Virus record (IMG/VR): IMGVR_UViG_3300037247_001858
Coordinates: 1-36,441 of that record
Strand: one strand, 5' to 3'
DNA length: 36,441 bases
Source of the DNA: a virus
In this document: positions 5,134 through 11,571 of the stretch, piece after piece
Position numbering within the stretch: the stretch's first letter is position 1
Layout of the letters: every line of letters begins with the position of its first letter
Made by a program: the position numbers and the translations under genes
The notes under the pieces: generated by a model
The model's database searches: none
What the model saw: the letters and a program-made list of their open reading frames with translations, nothing else
Told to the model about the DNA's origin: nothing

Positions 5134-5274
5134 ATGGGCTGGAAGATCGCTTGGCGCATGATCAAGAAGGGCAAAGTTCGGATGGCCAAACGCCATTTAA
5201 GGCAAGAAAAACAGTGGAAGAAGCTGACAAAAGAGCTTGACGCGCAGGCTTCGGCCGTAAGTCGCTCGACCTGA
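5134..5274 (+). CDS. 46-aa basic protein
   Basis: The start is ATG 5134 with GGAG about 8 nt upstream; the frame is open much further upstream but runs through the structured region. The peptide (MGWKIAWRMIKKGKVRMAKR, then a Lys/Gln-rich helix KKLTKELDAQ) is highly basic, amphipathic and helical. It is the first rightward gene after the control region. Nucleic-acid binding is possible from charge alone. Confidence 0.5.
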   Translation: MGWKIAWRMIKKGKVRMAKRHLRQEKQWKKLTKELDAQASAVSRST

Positions 5275-5517
5275 CAACCCAACTTCAACCCAGCCCGTAG
5301 GGTTCTACTAACAGCCAACGGCAAAAGAATCGGGCGGCGCTGATTGAGATATCAGCCGCGTAGCGATGAGCGCCTACGGCCACCAAACCCACGGCGCTCG
5401 CCAGCGTTCTCATTGGCGGTTGCCGACTGTCCGGCCGATGGTCAAAGCTGGCACAGCGCTTACAATCGGGGCGCTAACGTCGGGAGTCGGGTATGCGCGT
5501 CGGGGAAGCGTGAAACA
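5275..5517. other. Intergenic stretch, no convincing gene
   Basis: The stretch contains a short stem GCTGAT/ATCAGC near 5339-5356 and the second copy of GGGCGCTAACGT (5469-5480). A frame from 5366 overlaps the next gene in another frame and has no ribosome-binding site, so it is not called. Confidence 0.4.
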
Positions 5518-5712
5518 ATGGACCAACAGACCGCAAACGACGCACCGACAACGCCTCGCGCGTCAACCGCAGCGAAGATACGTCGAACTGAACGAGATCT
5601 CGATCGCTTGACGACGAAGTATGTAAAGACCTCGATGAGCACCGAAACGTTCATCCGGCGGGCTGCGACGCTACGCCGGCGCATCGCAGCACTCCAAGCC
5701 CCAGACGCTTGA
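5518..5712 (+). CDS. 64-aa coiled-coil protein
   Basis: ATG 5518 begins MDQQTANDAPTTPRASTA, a disordered Thr/Ala-rich N-terminus, followed by an Arg-rich helical region (KIRRTERDLDRLTTKYV, then FIRRAATLRRRIAAL). The longer frame from 5344 has no ribosome-binding site; GGGGAAG 10 nt upstream is a moderate site. The helical spacing suggests a short coiled coil. Function unknown. Confidence 0.5.
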   Translation: MDQQTANDAPTTPRASTAAKIRRTERDLDRLTTKYVKTSMSTETFIRRAATLRRRIAALQAPDA

Positions 5713-5766
5713 CCACTGTTGCACCGCTGCTTCACGCTTGTTGTGTGTGTCGGTAACGGAACAGTG

Positions 5767-5787
5767 TTACGAATTGGGGAATCGTAA
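5767..5787. promoter_or_regulatory. 21-bp dyad, operator-like
   Basis: TTACGA (5767-5772) and its inverse TCGTAA (5782-5787) are separated by nine bases. The spacing suits a dimeric HTH protein. No link to the GGAATTCC boxes is seen. Confidence 0.35.
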
Positions 5788-5833
5788 TACCGGGAAGTGG
5801 GGTGCATCCGGTTCAATGGCCCGGTTGCGCTGC

Positions 5834-5898
5834 TTATCGGGCCTTGGGGTGCGGCCGACGGGTGCGAGTGCATCATAACGACCATTATCGGGCCTTGG
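5834..5898. repeat. Direct repeat TTATCGGGCCTTGG x2
   Basis: Two identical 14-mers begin 51 bp apart, close to five helical turns. Chance identity of 14 bases at this distance is unlikely. They may be binding sites for a late-gene activator or viral RNA polymerase; the role is open. Confidence 0.5.
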
Positions 5899-6091
5899 AA
5901 TCGTCGATACAGGGCGAAAACCGCGGGTTTGGTCGATATGGGACCCAAGACCGGGCGCATATCGCGTTCCCTGACAGCGGCTACGTGCCCGTCCCGTGGT
6001 ATATGTTACCCTCTCACCCCCCAGTTGCTTCCGGTCCCCCGGGGCGTTACGATCAGTATTGTCTGAAGGAATGCGATTCAGGAAAATCTCG

Positions 6092-6334
6092 ATGATGATC
6101 CAGATTAACGAGTTGCCTGAGCCCATTCAGCCTTGGGTTGAGGAAATCGTGGCCAGGCTACACGAGGTTTGGAAGGAAGGGTGGTCCTCTGCGGAGCAGA
6201 CTATCGTGCTCGCCGCAGCCGACCCGCCCTCACTCGATACGTGCCTTCTCGTCCATCGGGATCAGTTCGGCGTGGTTACTTTGCATCTTGCTCCTTTGCT
6301 CTTGACCGATCTTCCCGAGCGTGTTCCGTTCTGA
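6092..6334 (+). CDS. 80-aa protein upstream of the terminase genes
   Basis: ATG 6092 is followed at once by a second ATG; AGGA lies about 8 nt upstream. The frame is open to 5996 but that part is intergenic. The protein begins MMIQINELPEPIQPWVEEIV and has a helical N-terminus and a strand-rich C-terminus (VVTLHLAPLLL). Its stop overlaps the next ATG as TGATG, so the two are coupled. Unknown function. Confidence 0.65.
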   Translation: MMIQINELPEPIQPWVEEIVARLHEVWKEGWSSAEQTIVLAAADPPSLDTCLLVHRDQFGVVTLHLAPLLLTDLPERVPF

Positions 6335-7047
6335 TGCCCGCGAAAACTCCAACCCGGGCCTTGCGGGCATCCTCGACGGCGAAACCCAAACGTCAGCACC
6401 ACCGGCCGGCGCGGGTTGTTACCGACGATCCTTGGTTTGAGGGCAAGGTCACGGCCGTCGCCATGTCGAGGGTTTTGGGTACGCACATCAACAATCTGAA
6501 CCGCTGGGTTTGCGAGGAGAAAATCCCTTGTACGGTTATCGCGGAGGTCAGGTGGTACGATGTCGACGCGGTTCTCGAGAGAGTTCTCTTGGTGCGATTG
6601 CCCGTTTCCCCGCTACACCAGAAGGACGTCAGCTATGCAAAAGACGCCGCCTGGGCCTGGGATGCTTTCGGTTTACAGCCTTGGAATTGCAGATTGGCCC
6701 CCAGCGGTCGTGCCTGGCGGCTATACTTGGAGGCGAAGAGCAACGGCAGGATACGTGAGCAGCTTGCCAAGATTTCCCTGGACTTGGCGGGCAGGGAACT
6801 GGGCGAGCTGATGACCCGCGAGAAACGGAAGGCTTTGGATGCTGTTGCCAAAGCCAGGAAGGACAAGGAAAAAGAGGAGTCGTTGACCGATTTCCAGCAA
6901 TCTCCCGCGGGCCGGGGCGAGGGTGAGGACGGGTCGGAGGCTGAGGTGGACGACGACGTACTGAAGCCCACACAGGCCGAGTTGGCAATGGCGAATCTCG
7001 ATCCCGACCAGCTTCAGGCGCCGCTGACGGTGGAGACGGACTATTGA
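6334..7047 (+). CDS. Putative terminase small subunit (DNA-binding)
   Basis: The 237-aa protein starts at ATG 6334 within TGATG. After a basic N-terminal arm (KPKRQHHRPARV), residues 30-75 form a helix-turn-helix-like domain (KVTAVAMSRVLGTHINNLNR, then VRWYDVDAVLER), typical of MerR/terminase-small-type DNA readers. A helical middle follows, then a Lys/Glu-rich coil (KARKDKEKEE) and an acidic tail (SEAEVDDDVL). Its TGA overlaps the TTG start of the large terminase by 4 nt. Small terminases select viral DNA and stimulate the large subunit. The assignment rests on position directly upstream of the large subunit, the DNA-binding domain and the acidic C-terminus; an ordinary regulator is the alternative. 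Confidence 0.6.
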   Translation: MPAKTPTRALRASSTAKPKRQHHRPARVVTDDPWFEGKVTAVAMSRVLGTHINNLNRWVCEEKIPCTVIAEVRWYDVDAVLERVLLVRLPVSPLHQKDVSYAKDAAWAWDAFGLQPWNCRLAPSGRAWRLYLEAKSNGRIREQLAKISLDLAGRELGELMTREKRKALDAVAKARKDKEKEESLTDFQQSPAGRGEGEDGSEAEVDDDVLKPTQAELAMANLDPDQLQAPLTVETDY

Positions 7048-8867
7048 CGCAGTCGCTGGCACACGTAGACGCGAGCGTGAATCCGCCCACGACCCTGCGG
7101 GCGAATTTTGAGTTTCGTCACGCCCTGGAGCGGCGGATGGATCGCAACGAGTCCGTGCGCCGGGCGGTGATATTGCGTTGCCGCAAGGACGTCTGCTACT
7201 TCGTCAACGCCTTGGGTTGGACCAAGCAGGAGAAACCCTACCCGCTTCAGGTGCCCATGATTCTCTATCCGTTGCAGACACGGTACATGCGTTTGTTGCA
7301 GAAGGACGGGGGCCGGCGTCATTTTCACCTAGACAAGTCGCGGGACATGGGTCTGACGTGGTGCACCTTGCTCTGGGTCTTCTGGCACTGGCTCCTGACA
7401 CCGGGCGCCAAGTTCCATCTGGCGAGTTGGAAGGAATGGCTGGTCGATCAGAGGGGGCACCCGGGCACGCACTTTGCGAAGCTGGACTACATACTGGAGC
7501 ACCTGCCGGAGTCGATAAGGCCCAACGTCAAGCGTGGGGTGGACCGGCGCAAGATGTTAATGCGCAATCCGATCGGGGGTGCGGTGATTACGGGCGAGTC
7601 CACGAGCCGCCGCATGGGCCACCAGGACCGGAACATGGCGGCGATTCTGGACGAGTTCGCGTTGATGGGCGAAACCCCGCGTGACGGGTATGCGATTCTG
7701 GGGGGTATACGGCCGACGACGGACTGCATGATTCTGCAATCCACGCCGCAGGGCATGGGCAACGCGTTCGCCGATTACAAGAGCAAGGCGCATCACCAGT
7801 TGTCGTTCTGGTGGCCGGATCACCCGCTCAAAGGCAAGGACCTGTCGGGCGAGGGGCTGAACGAGAAACCGCCCAGCGGCTTCTGGTCGGACGACGTGGA
7901 GCGCCTGCGGGGGCGCCTGACCAGTCCGTGGTTCGAGGCACAGGAAGAGGAGGCGGTCAACGAGCAGGAGATAGCCCAGGAGATCCAGATCGACTACTGC
8001 GGTTCGGGCTGGCAATTTTTCCCCGAGCTGGTCTTGCGGCGGATACTGGTCGAGGACGTAATGCCGCCGCTGCATGAGGGCGAGCTGGTCTTGGACCCGG
8101 ACTCCGGCTCCTGCAAGGGCTTTACGGAGTGCGAAGGCCCGCTGAAGCTCTGGATTCACCTTACCCGATCGGGTTGGCCGTCGGCGGAGTTCGATTACGT
8201 GGTGGGTGCGGACATCGCCGCCGGCAGCCGGGACAGTACGGGCGCCGGCTGGTCGAATTCCTGCGCCGCAGTGCTGAACATGCAGACCGGCGAGGTGGTC
8301 GCCGAGCTTGTGGTTCACGGCGTGGATGCCGCGGATTTCGCCGTCATGGTGGTGGCGCTGTGCTACTATTTTCGCAAGGCAGGGCTGATCTGGGAGGGTA
8401 ACGGCCCCGGGCTGCACTTCGGGCGGATGGTGACGGACCACCTGCGCTACGGTAACATCTACTACCGGCGCAAGGAGAAGCAGATCATGCACGCCCAGAC
8501 CCTTGAGCCTGGGTTCTGGTCGGTGCCCACCACGAAGTACTGGCTGATGACCGCCTACCGGGCGGCGCTCGATAAACGGTTGATCATTGAGCGCAGCAAG
8601 CACGCCATCGCCGAATGCCGCATGTACCAGGAGACCGCCACCGGGGTCGTACACGCCATTGCGGCCAGCACGCCGGACCCGACGGGTGCCCGGGAGAATC
8701 ACGCCGACCGGGTAATCGCCCGGGCCTTGGCCTATCGTAAGATGGTGGAAGATGGGTATAATCCTCTGGACCACGAGCGAAGTCCGCAGCGGATCATACC
8801 GGCCAGCAGCCTGGCGGGGGTCCGGGAGTTCGCCGGGCAGAGAGAAGCCGTGGCGCTGGGATACTGA
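7044..8867 (+). CDS. terL: Terminase large subunit
   Basis: This 607-aa protein is the ATP-driven packaging motor with a C-terminal nuclease that cuts concatemeric DNA. It starts at TTG 7044, overlapping the upstream stop as TTGA. The ATPase part shows the terminase-type P-loop KSRDMGLTW (98-106), Walker B ILDEFA (201-206) and coupling motif QSTPQGMGN (232-240). The RNase H-like nuclease part shows VVGADIA with D390, WEGNGPG (450-456) and a distal acidic residue in ENHADR (D555). The length is usual for the family. The P-loop has Leu where many ATPases have Lys after Gly, with an upstream Lys98 instead, as in other terminases of this group. The identification is secure. Confidence 0.95.
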   Translation: MTQSLAHVDASVNPPTTLRANFEFRHALERRMDRNESVRRAVILRCRKDVCYFVNALGWTKQEKPYPLQVPMILYPLQTRYMRLLQKDGGRRHFHLDKSRDMGLTWCTLLWVFWHWLLTPGAKFHLASWKEWLVDQRGHPGTHFAKLDYILEHLPESIRPNVKRGVDRRKMLMRNPIGGAVITGESTSRRMGHQDRNMAAILDEFALMGETPRDGYAILGGIRPTTDCMILQSTPQGMGNAFADYKSKAHHQLSFWWPDHPLKGKDLSGEGLNEKPPSGFWSDDVERLRGRLTSPWFEAQEEEAVNEQEIAQEIQIDYCGSGWQFFPELVLRRILVEDVMPPLHEGELVLDPDSGSCKGFTECEGPLKLWIHLTRSGWPSAEFDYVVGADIAAGSRDSTGAGWSNSCAAVLNMQTGEVVAELVVHGVDAADFAVMVVALCYYFRKAGLIWEGNGPGLHFGRMVTDHLRYGNIYYRRKEKQIMHAQTLEPGFWSVPTTKYWLMTAYRAALDKRLIIERSKHAIAECRMYQETATGVVHAIAASTPDPTGARENHADRVIARALAYRKMVEDGYNPLDHERSPQRIIPASSLAGVREFAGQREAVALGY

Positions 8868-8868
8868 G

Positions 8869-9030
8869 ATGAAGCATATAAACACCGGGGAATTGTGTTT
8901 GGTGGCACACTGGTCGGATGACGGAATCGTGGAACCAGCCTGCATCGCATGTTCTCGTTGTGGTAATTGGATTCGTCCAGCGGACATGGAGCAGGAATGC
9001 CCAGGAAAGTCCAGGAAAGCCAAGCAATGA
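8869..9030 (+). CDS. 53-aa zinc-finger-like protein
   Basis: The ATG at 8869 lies 1 nt after the TerL stop. The peptide carries CIACSRCGNW (CxxCxxC) plus Cys10 and a C-terminal Cys in EQECPG, suggesting one zinc site. Its TGA overlaps the next ATG as ATGA. Function unknown; small zinc proteins next to terminase genes are common in phages. Confidence 0.65.
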   Translation: MKHINTGELCLVAHWSDDGIVEPACIACSRCGNWIRPADMEQECPGKSRKAKQ

Positions 9031-9332
9031 CCATCGACGAACTGGAGCGTCTCAAGAGAGAGATTGCTGAAGACGTGCAGGCTATAGAAAAGGCGTCGGA
9101 TGGAGATATCGTACCCGTTCATCATTCAAACGCCTTGGAGTTATCTGAGAGGTTCAAAAACGAGAAGATGACTCTTGACGAACTCGCCAAACCCGGAACG
9201 GCTTTGGAGAAGTCGCGTGATTTGGGTATGTCGCAGATGCGAACGGCACACCAGAAAATGCGCTGGCGGCGACCGATTGGCAGATGGAACTGGCGCAGAC
9301 TTCTCTTCAAACTGCTTCGTCTGATGGATTAA
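9027..9332 (+). CDS. Small helical protein, probably frameshifted near 9225
   Basis: ATG 9027 overlaps the previous stop as ATGA. As read, the 101-aa product starts MTIDELERLKREIAEDVQ and ends in an unusual Arg/Trp-rich tail. One extra G in the GGG run at 9224-9226 would instead give RDLGYVADANGTPENALAA, then TDWQMELAQTSLQTAS, a normal helical C-terminus whose TGA (9335-9337) overlaps the next ATG as ATGA, like its neighbours. A one-base deletion is therefore likely. The internal segment KMTLDELAKP also resembles the start of the next protein. Function unknown. Confidence 0.65.
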   Translation: MTIDELERLKREIAEDVQAIEKASDGDIVPVHHSNALELSERFKNEKMTLDELAKPGTALEKSRDLGMSQMRTAHQKMRWRRPIGRWNWRRLLFKLLRLMD

Positions 9333-9333
9333 G

Positions 9334-9702
9334 ATGACACTCGACGAACTCGCTAAACTCGTAGAATCCACGGCCAAGGTGATGCACCTGCCGGTGGTGA
9401 AGATTGTTGCGGTGAGCGGCGAACGGCCCTTGGACTTCGGCATCAGGAAGCGTCCGCCGACCGGGTTAAAGCCGGTAGAGCCGCACGTGATGTGTGAGAT
9501 TCAGAAGGACGGCGGCATGGCACTCGGGCGGATGACGGTGAAGTTGTCCGAAATCAAGTTGCTGCCCGGTCTGAACACGCTTACTTTCGTCGACGGAAAT
9601 GAGGATTTGATCAGGCAACGCCTGACCGAAGCGGCGCGAGAAGCAGGAATCGAACAATGGCGTTGCAAGTCCAGCAGTGGGATAAGATCACCGGCGATCT
9701 GA
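9334..9702 (+). CDS. 122-aa conserved-looking virion-region protein
   Basis: ATG 9334 begins MTLDELAKLVESTAKVM. The middle is beta-rich (KIVAVSGERPLDFGI, HVMCEIQKDGG) with a VKLSEIKLLPG segment and a helical C-terminus (RQRLTEAAREAG). The last 15 codons overlap the next gene in another frame (46 nt). The nucleotide start AAGATGAC-CT-GACGAACTCGC resembles an internal stretch of the preceding gene at 9168. No family is recognised. Confidence 0.65.
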   Translation: MTLDELAKLVESTAKVMHLPVVKIVAVSGERPLDFGIRKRPPTGLKPVEPHVMCEIQKDGGMALGRMTVKLSEIKLLPGLNTLTFVDGNEDLIRQRLTEAAREAGIEQWRCKSSSGIRSPAI

Positions 9703-10040
9703 CGGCGGGTCCGATCTACGTCTGCCGATTGACGATTCCGCGTTCTCACAAGCTGCTGAGGGCCTGGGTCTACACACAGAACGTCGTCCTGACCGGAACC
9801 GTGGAGGTCCGGTTGCGCAAGGCGGACCGGATGGACTCGCGCGGCGGTGCGGAGATCGCGGAGCTGATAGACAACGACGATCTGACGGCGCGCAGTGCGA
9901 CGAACGCCCGTTACGACTTCGTCCTGCTGGATTTCGCCAAGGAGATCGCCCCGGCGGAGCGGATGTACTTCCTGAGCCTGACGGGCACGAACGCCGCCGA
10001 CCGATTTGACGAACCGCTGCTGGTGGTGGAGTATGAGTAG
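9657..10040 (+). CDS. 127-aa beta-rich virion-associated protein
   Basis: ATG 9657 has AGGA 8 nt upstream and begins MALQVQQWDKITGDLTAGPIY at the protein level (first 19 residues shown in part as MALQVQQWDKITGDL). Strand-rich segments alternate (YVCRLTIP, VVLTGTVEVRLRKAD, YDFVLLDF, RMYFLSLTG), ending in LLVVEYE. This jelly-roll-like pattern suits a small capsid-decoration or tail-attached protein, similar in style to the proteins at 10697, 11129, 31049 and 35843. The function is inferred from composition and module only. Confidence 0.65.
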   Translation: MALQVQQWDKITGDLTAGPIYVCRLTIPRSHKLLRAWVYTQNVVLTGTVEVRLRKADRMDSRGGAEIAELIDNDDLTARSATNARYDFVLLDFAKEIAPAERMYFLSLTGTNAADRFDEPLLVVEYE

Positions 10041-10051
10041 GTGCAAGGGAC

Positions 10052-10246
10052 ATGATGCCAAAGCCAAAGAATAGGGACGTTGACGGCTGGGCTGAACTGC
10101 CGGCCAACTCTCGCTTGTTTTCGATCGAAGTGCAGAACGGCACAACGAAGATCGTGTTGGATCAAGGCACTGAAGCCCTGTTCGCAAACGGCGTGTCGTA
10201 TATCCGCGATAAAAGTGAGCTGAACGATGCCCAACGACAAGGTTGA
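10052..10246 (+). CDS. 64-aa small protein
   Basis: ATG 10052 (or 10055) follows AAGGGA. The body looks like a small beta fold (SRLFSIEVQNGTTKIVL, then GVSYIRDKSEL), similar to KTSC or RNA-binding beta folds only in outline. It overlaps the next gene by 20 nt. Unknown function. Confidence 0.6.
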   Translation: MMPKPKNRDVDGWAELPANSRLFSIEVQNGTTKIVLDQGTEALFANGVSYIRDKSELNDAQRQG

Positions 10247-10556
10247 CAGCCCGCCGTTGCCCGCGCTGCCGGTCCGCAGCGATAATCTGCGCATGGCGAT
10301 GTACAAGAACATCGCCGGCGTTCACAAGAAGATGATCGAGGTTGTGTACCAGGCTAAGCTGACTGGTCGGCCACCTTCGGTCAACGCCGGGGTGGTGTTG
10401 CTGCACTGCGAGGAGTCGATTGCGTTTTTGGCGGAGGAGTTGCTGAAGCTGCAGGCGGTTTTCGAGTCGGAGCTGACGGGCGTTTTGAAGGAATCGCTGG
10501 ATGAGGCGCTCGCGATGACAGAGGCCGTTGTGGAGAAGAACGGGAAGGGCGGTTGA
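10227..10556 (+). CDS. 109-aa helical protein
   Basis: ATG 10227 is preceded by GTGAGC. After a Pro-rich start (DSPPLPALPVR) the protein is almost entirely helical: MAMYKNIAGVHKKMIEVVYQ, then CEESIAFLAEELLKLQAVF and LKESLDEALAMTEAVVEK. It ends 4 nt before the first structured RNA element. A small helical oligomer is likely; role unknown. Confidence 0.65.
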   Translation: MPNDKVDSPPLPALPVRSDNLRMAMYKNIAGVHKKMIEVVYQAKLTGRPPSVNAGVVLLHCEESIAFLAEELLKLQAVFESELTGVLKESLDEALAMTEAVVEKNGKGG

Positions 10557-10560
10557 CGGG

Positions 10561-10682
10561 ATGAAGTAATCGGCTGCAAGGATGGGGCACTGCCGGGGAT
10601 GGCTTCCCGGAAGTGCCGTACCGAAAGTACCTGTACGAAGGTGCGAACGGATGTTTCGTTCGTGCCTTTTTCTTTGCGCCGC
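10561..10682 (+). ncRNA. Structured RNA element, copy A
   Basis: The element lies between the genes ending at 10556 and starting at 10697. It starts ATGAAG, then hairpin 1 (GGCACT-g-CCGGG 10586-10597 with CCCGG-a-AGTGCC 10606-10617; loop GATGGCTT), then GTACC and CCTGTACGA (10630-10638), then hairpin 2 (AAGGTGCGAACG 10638-10649 with CGTTCGTGCCTT 10657-10668) followed by TTTTTCTTT and the tail TTCTTTGCGCCGC ending at 10682. Hairpin 2 plus the T-tract looks like an intrinsic terminator. A second copy with the same order but different stem sequences is at 13851-13974. Confidence 0.65.
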
Positions 10683-10696
10683 TAGGAGTGACGATA

Positions 10697-11119
10697 ATGG
10701 TTACGAGTGTAACGTCGGCGAGACCGGCAACAAGTTCGCTGATTCAGACGCAGGTTTCGGCGCTCTCCAATGCGGCGTCGGCCGAAGCGCGCAACGTCAC
10801 GCGGGGGGCGGTGACGCTCTTCACGGTGACGGTGGACAATCAGGCGGCCGCCGCCAGCAATACGAAAGTCTGGATCAAGCTCTACGATGACATTTCCAAC
10901 TCGTGGGCGCCGGGCACCACCAAGGCGAAGCTTGGATTCCCCATCGAAGCGTGGACGGCGGCGGATGGTTCTCAGGCTATCGGAACGTATCAGGTCATGC
11001 ACTCCCGGTCGGGTGTGCTGTTCGATAACGGTATAAGCCTCGCTGCGGCCCAAACACCTGGTGACGATGCCACGGCTGCTCCGGCTACGAACGTACTTGC
11101 CGAACTTACACACAGTTAG
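10697..11119 (+). CDS. 140-aa virion-associated beta protein
   Basis: The start is ATG 10697 with AGGAGTGACGATA in front; the upstream open frame to 10613 only runs through the RNA element. The protein begins MVTSVTSARPATSSLIQTQV and has AVTLFTVTVDNQA, NTKVWIKLYDD and a distal YQVMHSRSGVLF, a strand-rich sandwich-like pattern. It is the first gene after RNA element copy A and precedes another protein of similar style. A head or tail decoration role is inferred from the neighbourhood. Confidence 0.7.
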   Translation: MVTSVTSARPATSSLIQTQVSALSNAASAEARNVTRGAVTLFTVTVDNQAAAASNTKVWIKLYDDISNSWAPGTTKAKLGFPIEAWTAADGSQAIGTYQVMHSRSGVLFDNGISLAAAQTPGDDATAAPATNVLAELTHS

Positions 11120-11128
11120 GACCGAACT

Positions 11129-11560
11129 ATGAGCTACTCAACCATTAAGATAGCCGGGGCTAAAGAGGACTTAATCGTCAGTATCCCCGCCGTGGGTGAG
11201 GCTGTGGGGGCCAACGCCACACCGGAGATTACTCTGACGGCGGCAATCGCCGACAGTGTGCCTCATAAGCTTTACGGCGCCGTCGTGAATTGTGAAGACA
11301 ATCCGAACGAAGATGTGACCCTGCGGCTGTGGGACACCGTAGGGACGCCTACGGTGGGGACCGATGACGCCGCTGGTCGAGCCCACGTGTGGGTACCGGG
11401 GAAGCGCGGCCGGAAAACTGAATACGAATGGCCAATGGGTATCCGGTTTCCCACCGGCATCGCCGCCGCAGTAGTCAAGGGCGATGGTGGGACCGGCGGT
11501 TCGGACAACCCCAGCGGGACGGTGCGCGTCACGCTGCGCATCAAGCAGTCTGCGGTGTAG
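11129..11560 (+). CDS. 143-aa virion-associated beta protein
   Basis: ATG 11129 has AGGA 8 nt upstream. Strands alternate through SYSTIKIAG, ATPEITLTAAIADS, HKLYGAVVNCED, VTLRLWDT and SGTVRVTLRIKQSAV, again sandwich-like. It lies directly before the portal gene. No catalytic motif is present. It may be a decoration or accessory head protein. Confidence 0.65.
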   Translation: MSYSTIKIAGAKEDLIVSIPAVGEAVGANATPEITLTAAIADSVPHKLYGAVVNCEDNPNEDVTLRLWDTVGTPTVGTDDAAGRAHVWVPGKRGRKTEYEWPMGIRFPTGIAAAVVKGDGGTGGSDNPSGTVRVTLRIKQSAV

Positions 11561-11571
11561 CAGGAGATCGA

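Larger units (their letters stand above)
5713..6091. other. Regulatory-looking intergenic region with repeats
   Basis: No frame here has a credible start. The region carries a 21-bp dyad TTACGA-N9-TCGTAA (5767-5787) and two exact copies of TTATCGGGCCTTGG (5834-5847, 5885-5898; 51 bp apart). It lies immediately upstream of the packaging and virion genes, so it is a likely place for their control. Confidence 0.45.

Noticed and set aside
5366-5611. 81-codon + frame
   Set aside because: Overlaps the better-supported 5518-5712 in another frame and lacks a ribosome-binding site.
5797-6095. Two overlapping + frames (5797-6066, 5802-6095) in the intergenic repeats
   Set aside because: No ribosome-binding site, composition not protein-like, and the repeats themselves create the similar peptides.
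7557-9125. 522-codon open frame antisense to the large terminase
   Set aside because: It is the shadow of a GC-rich coding sequence; the + strand carries all terminase motifs, and the antisense product has low-complexity, His/Arg/Pro-rich composition without a start context.
10613-10696. N-terminal extension of the 10697 gene through RNA element A
   Set aside because: The extension only translates the hairpin and the true ATG has AGGAG at proper distance.
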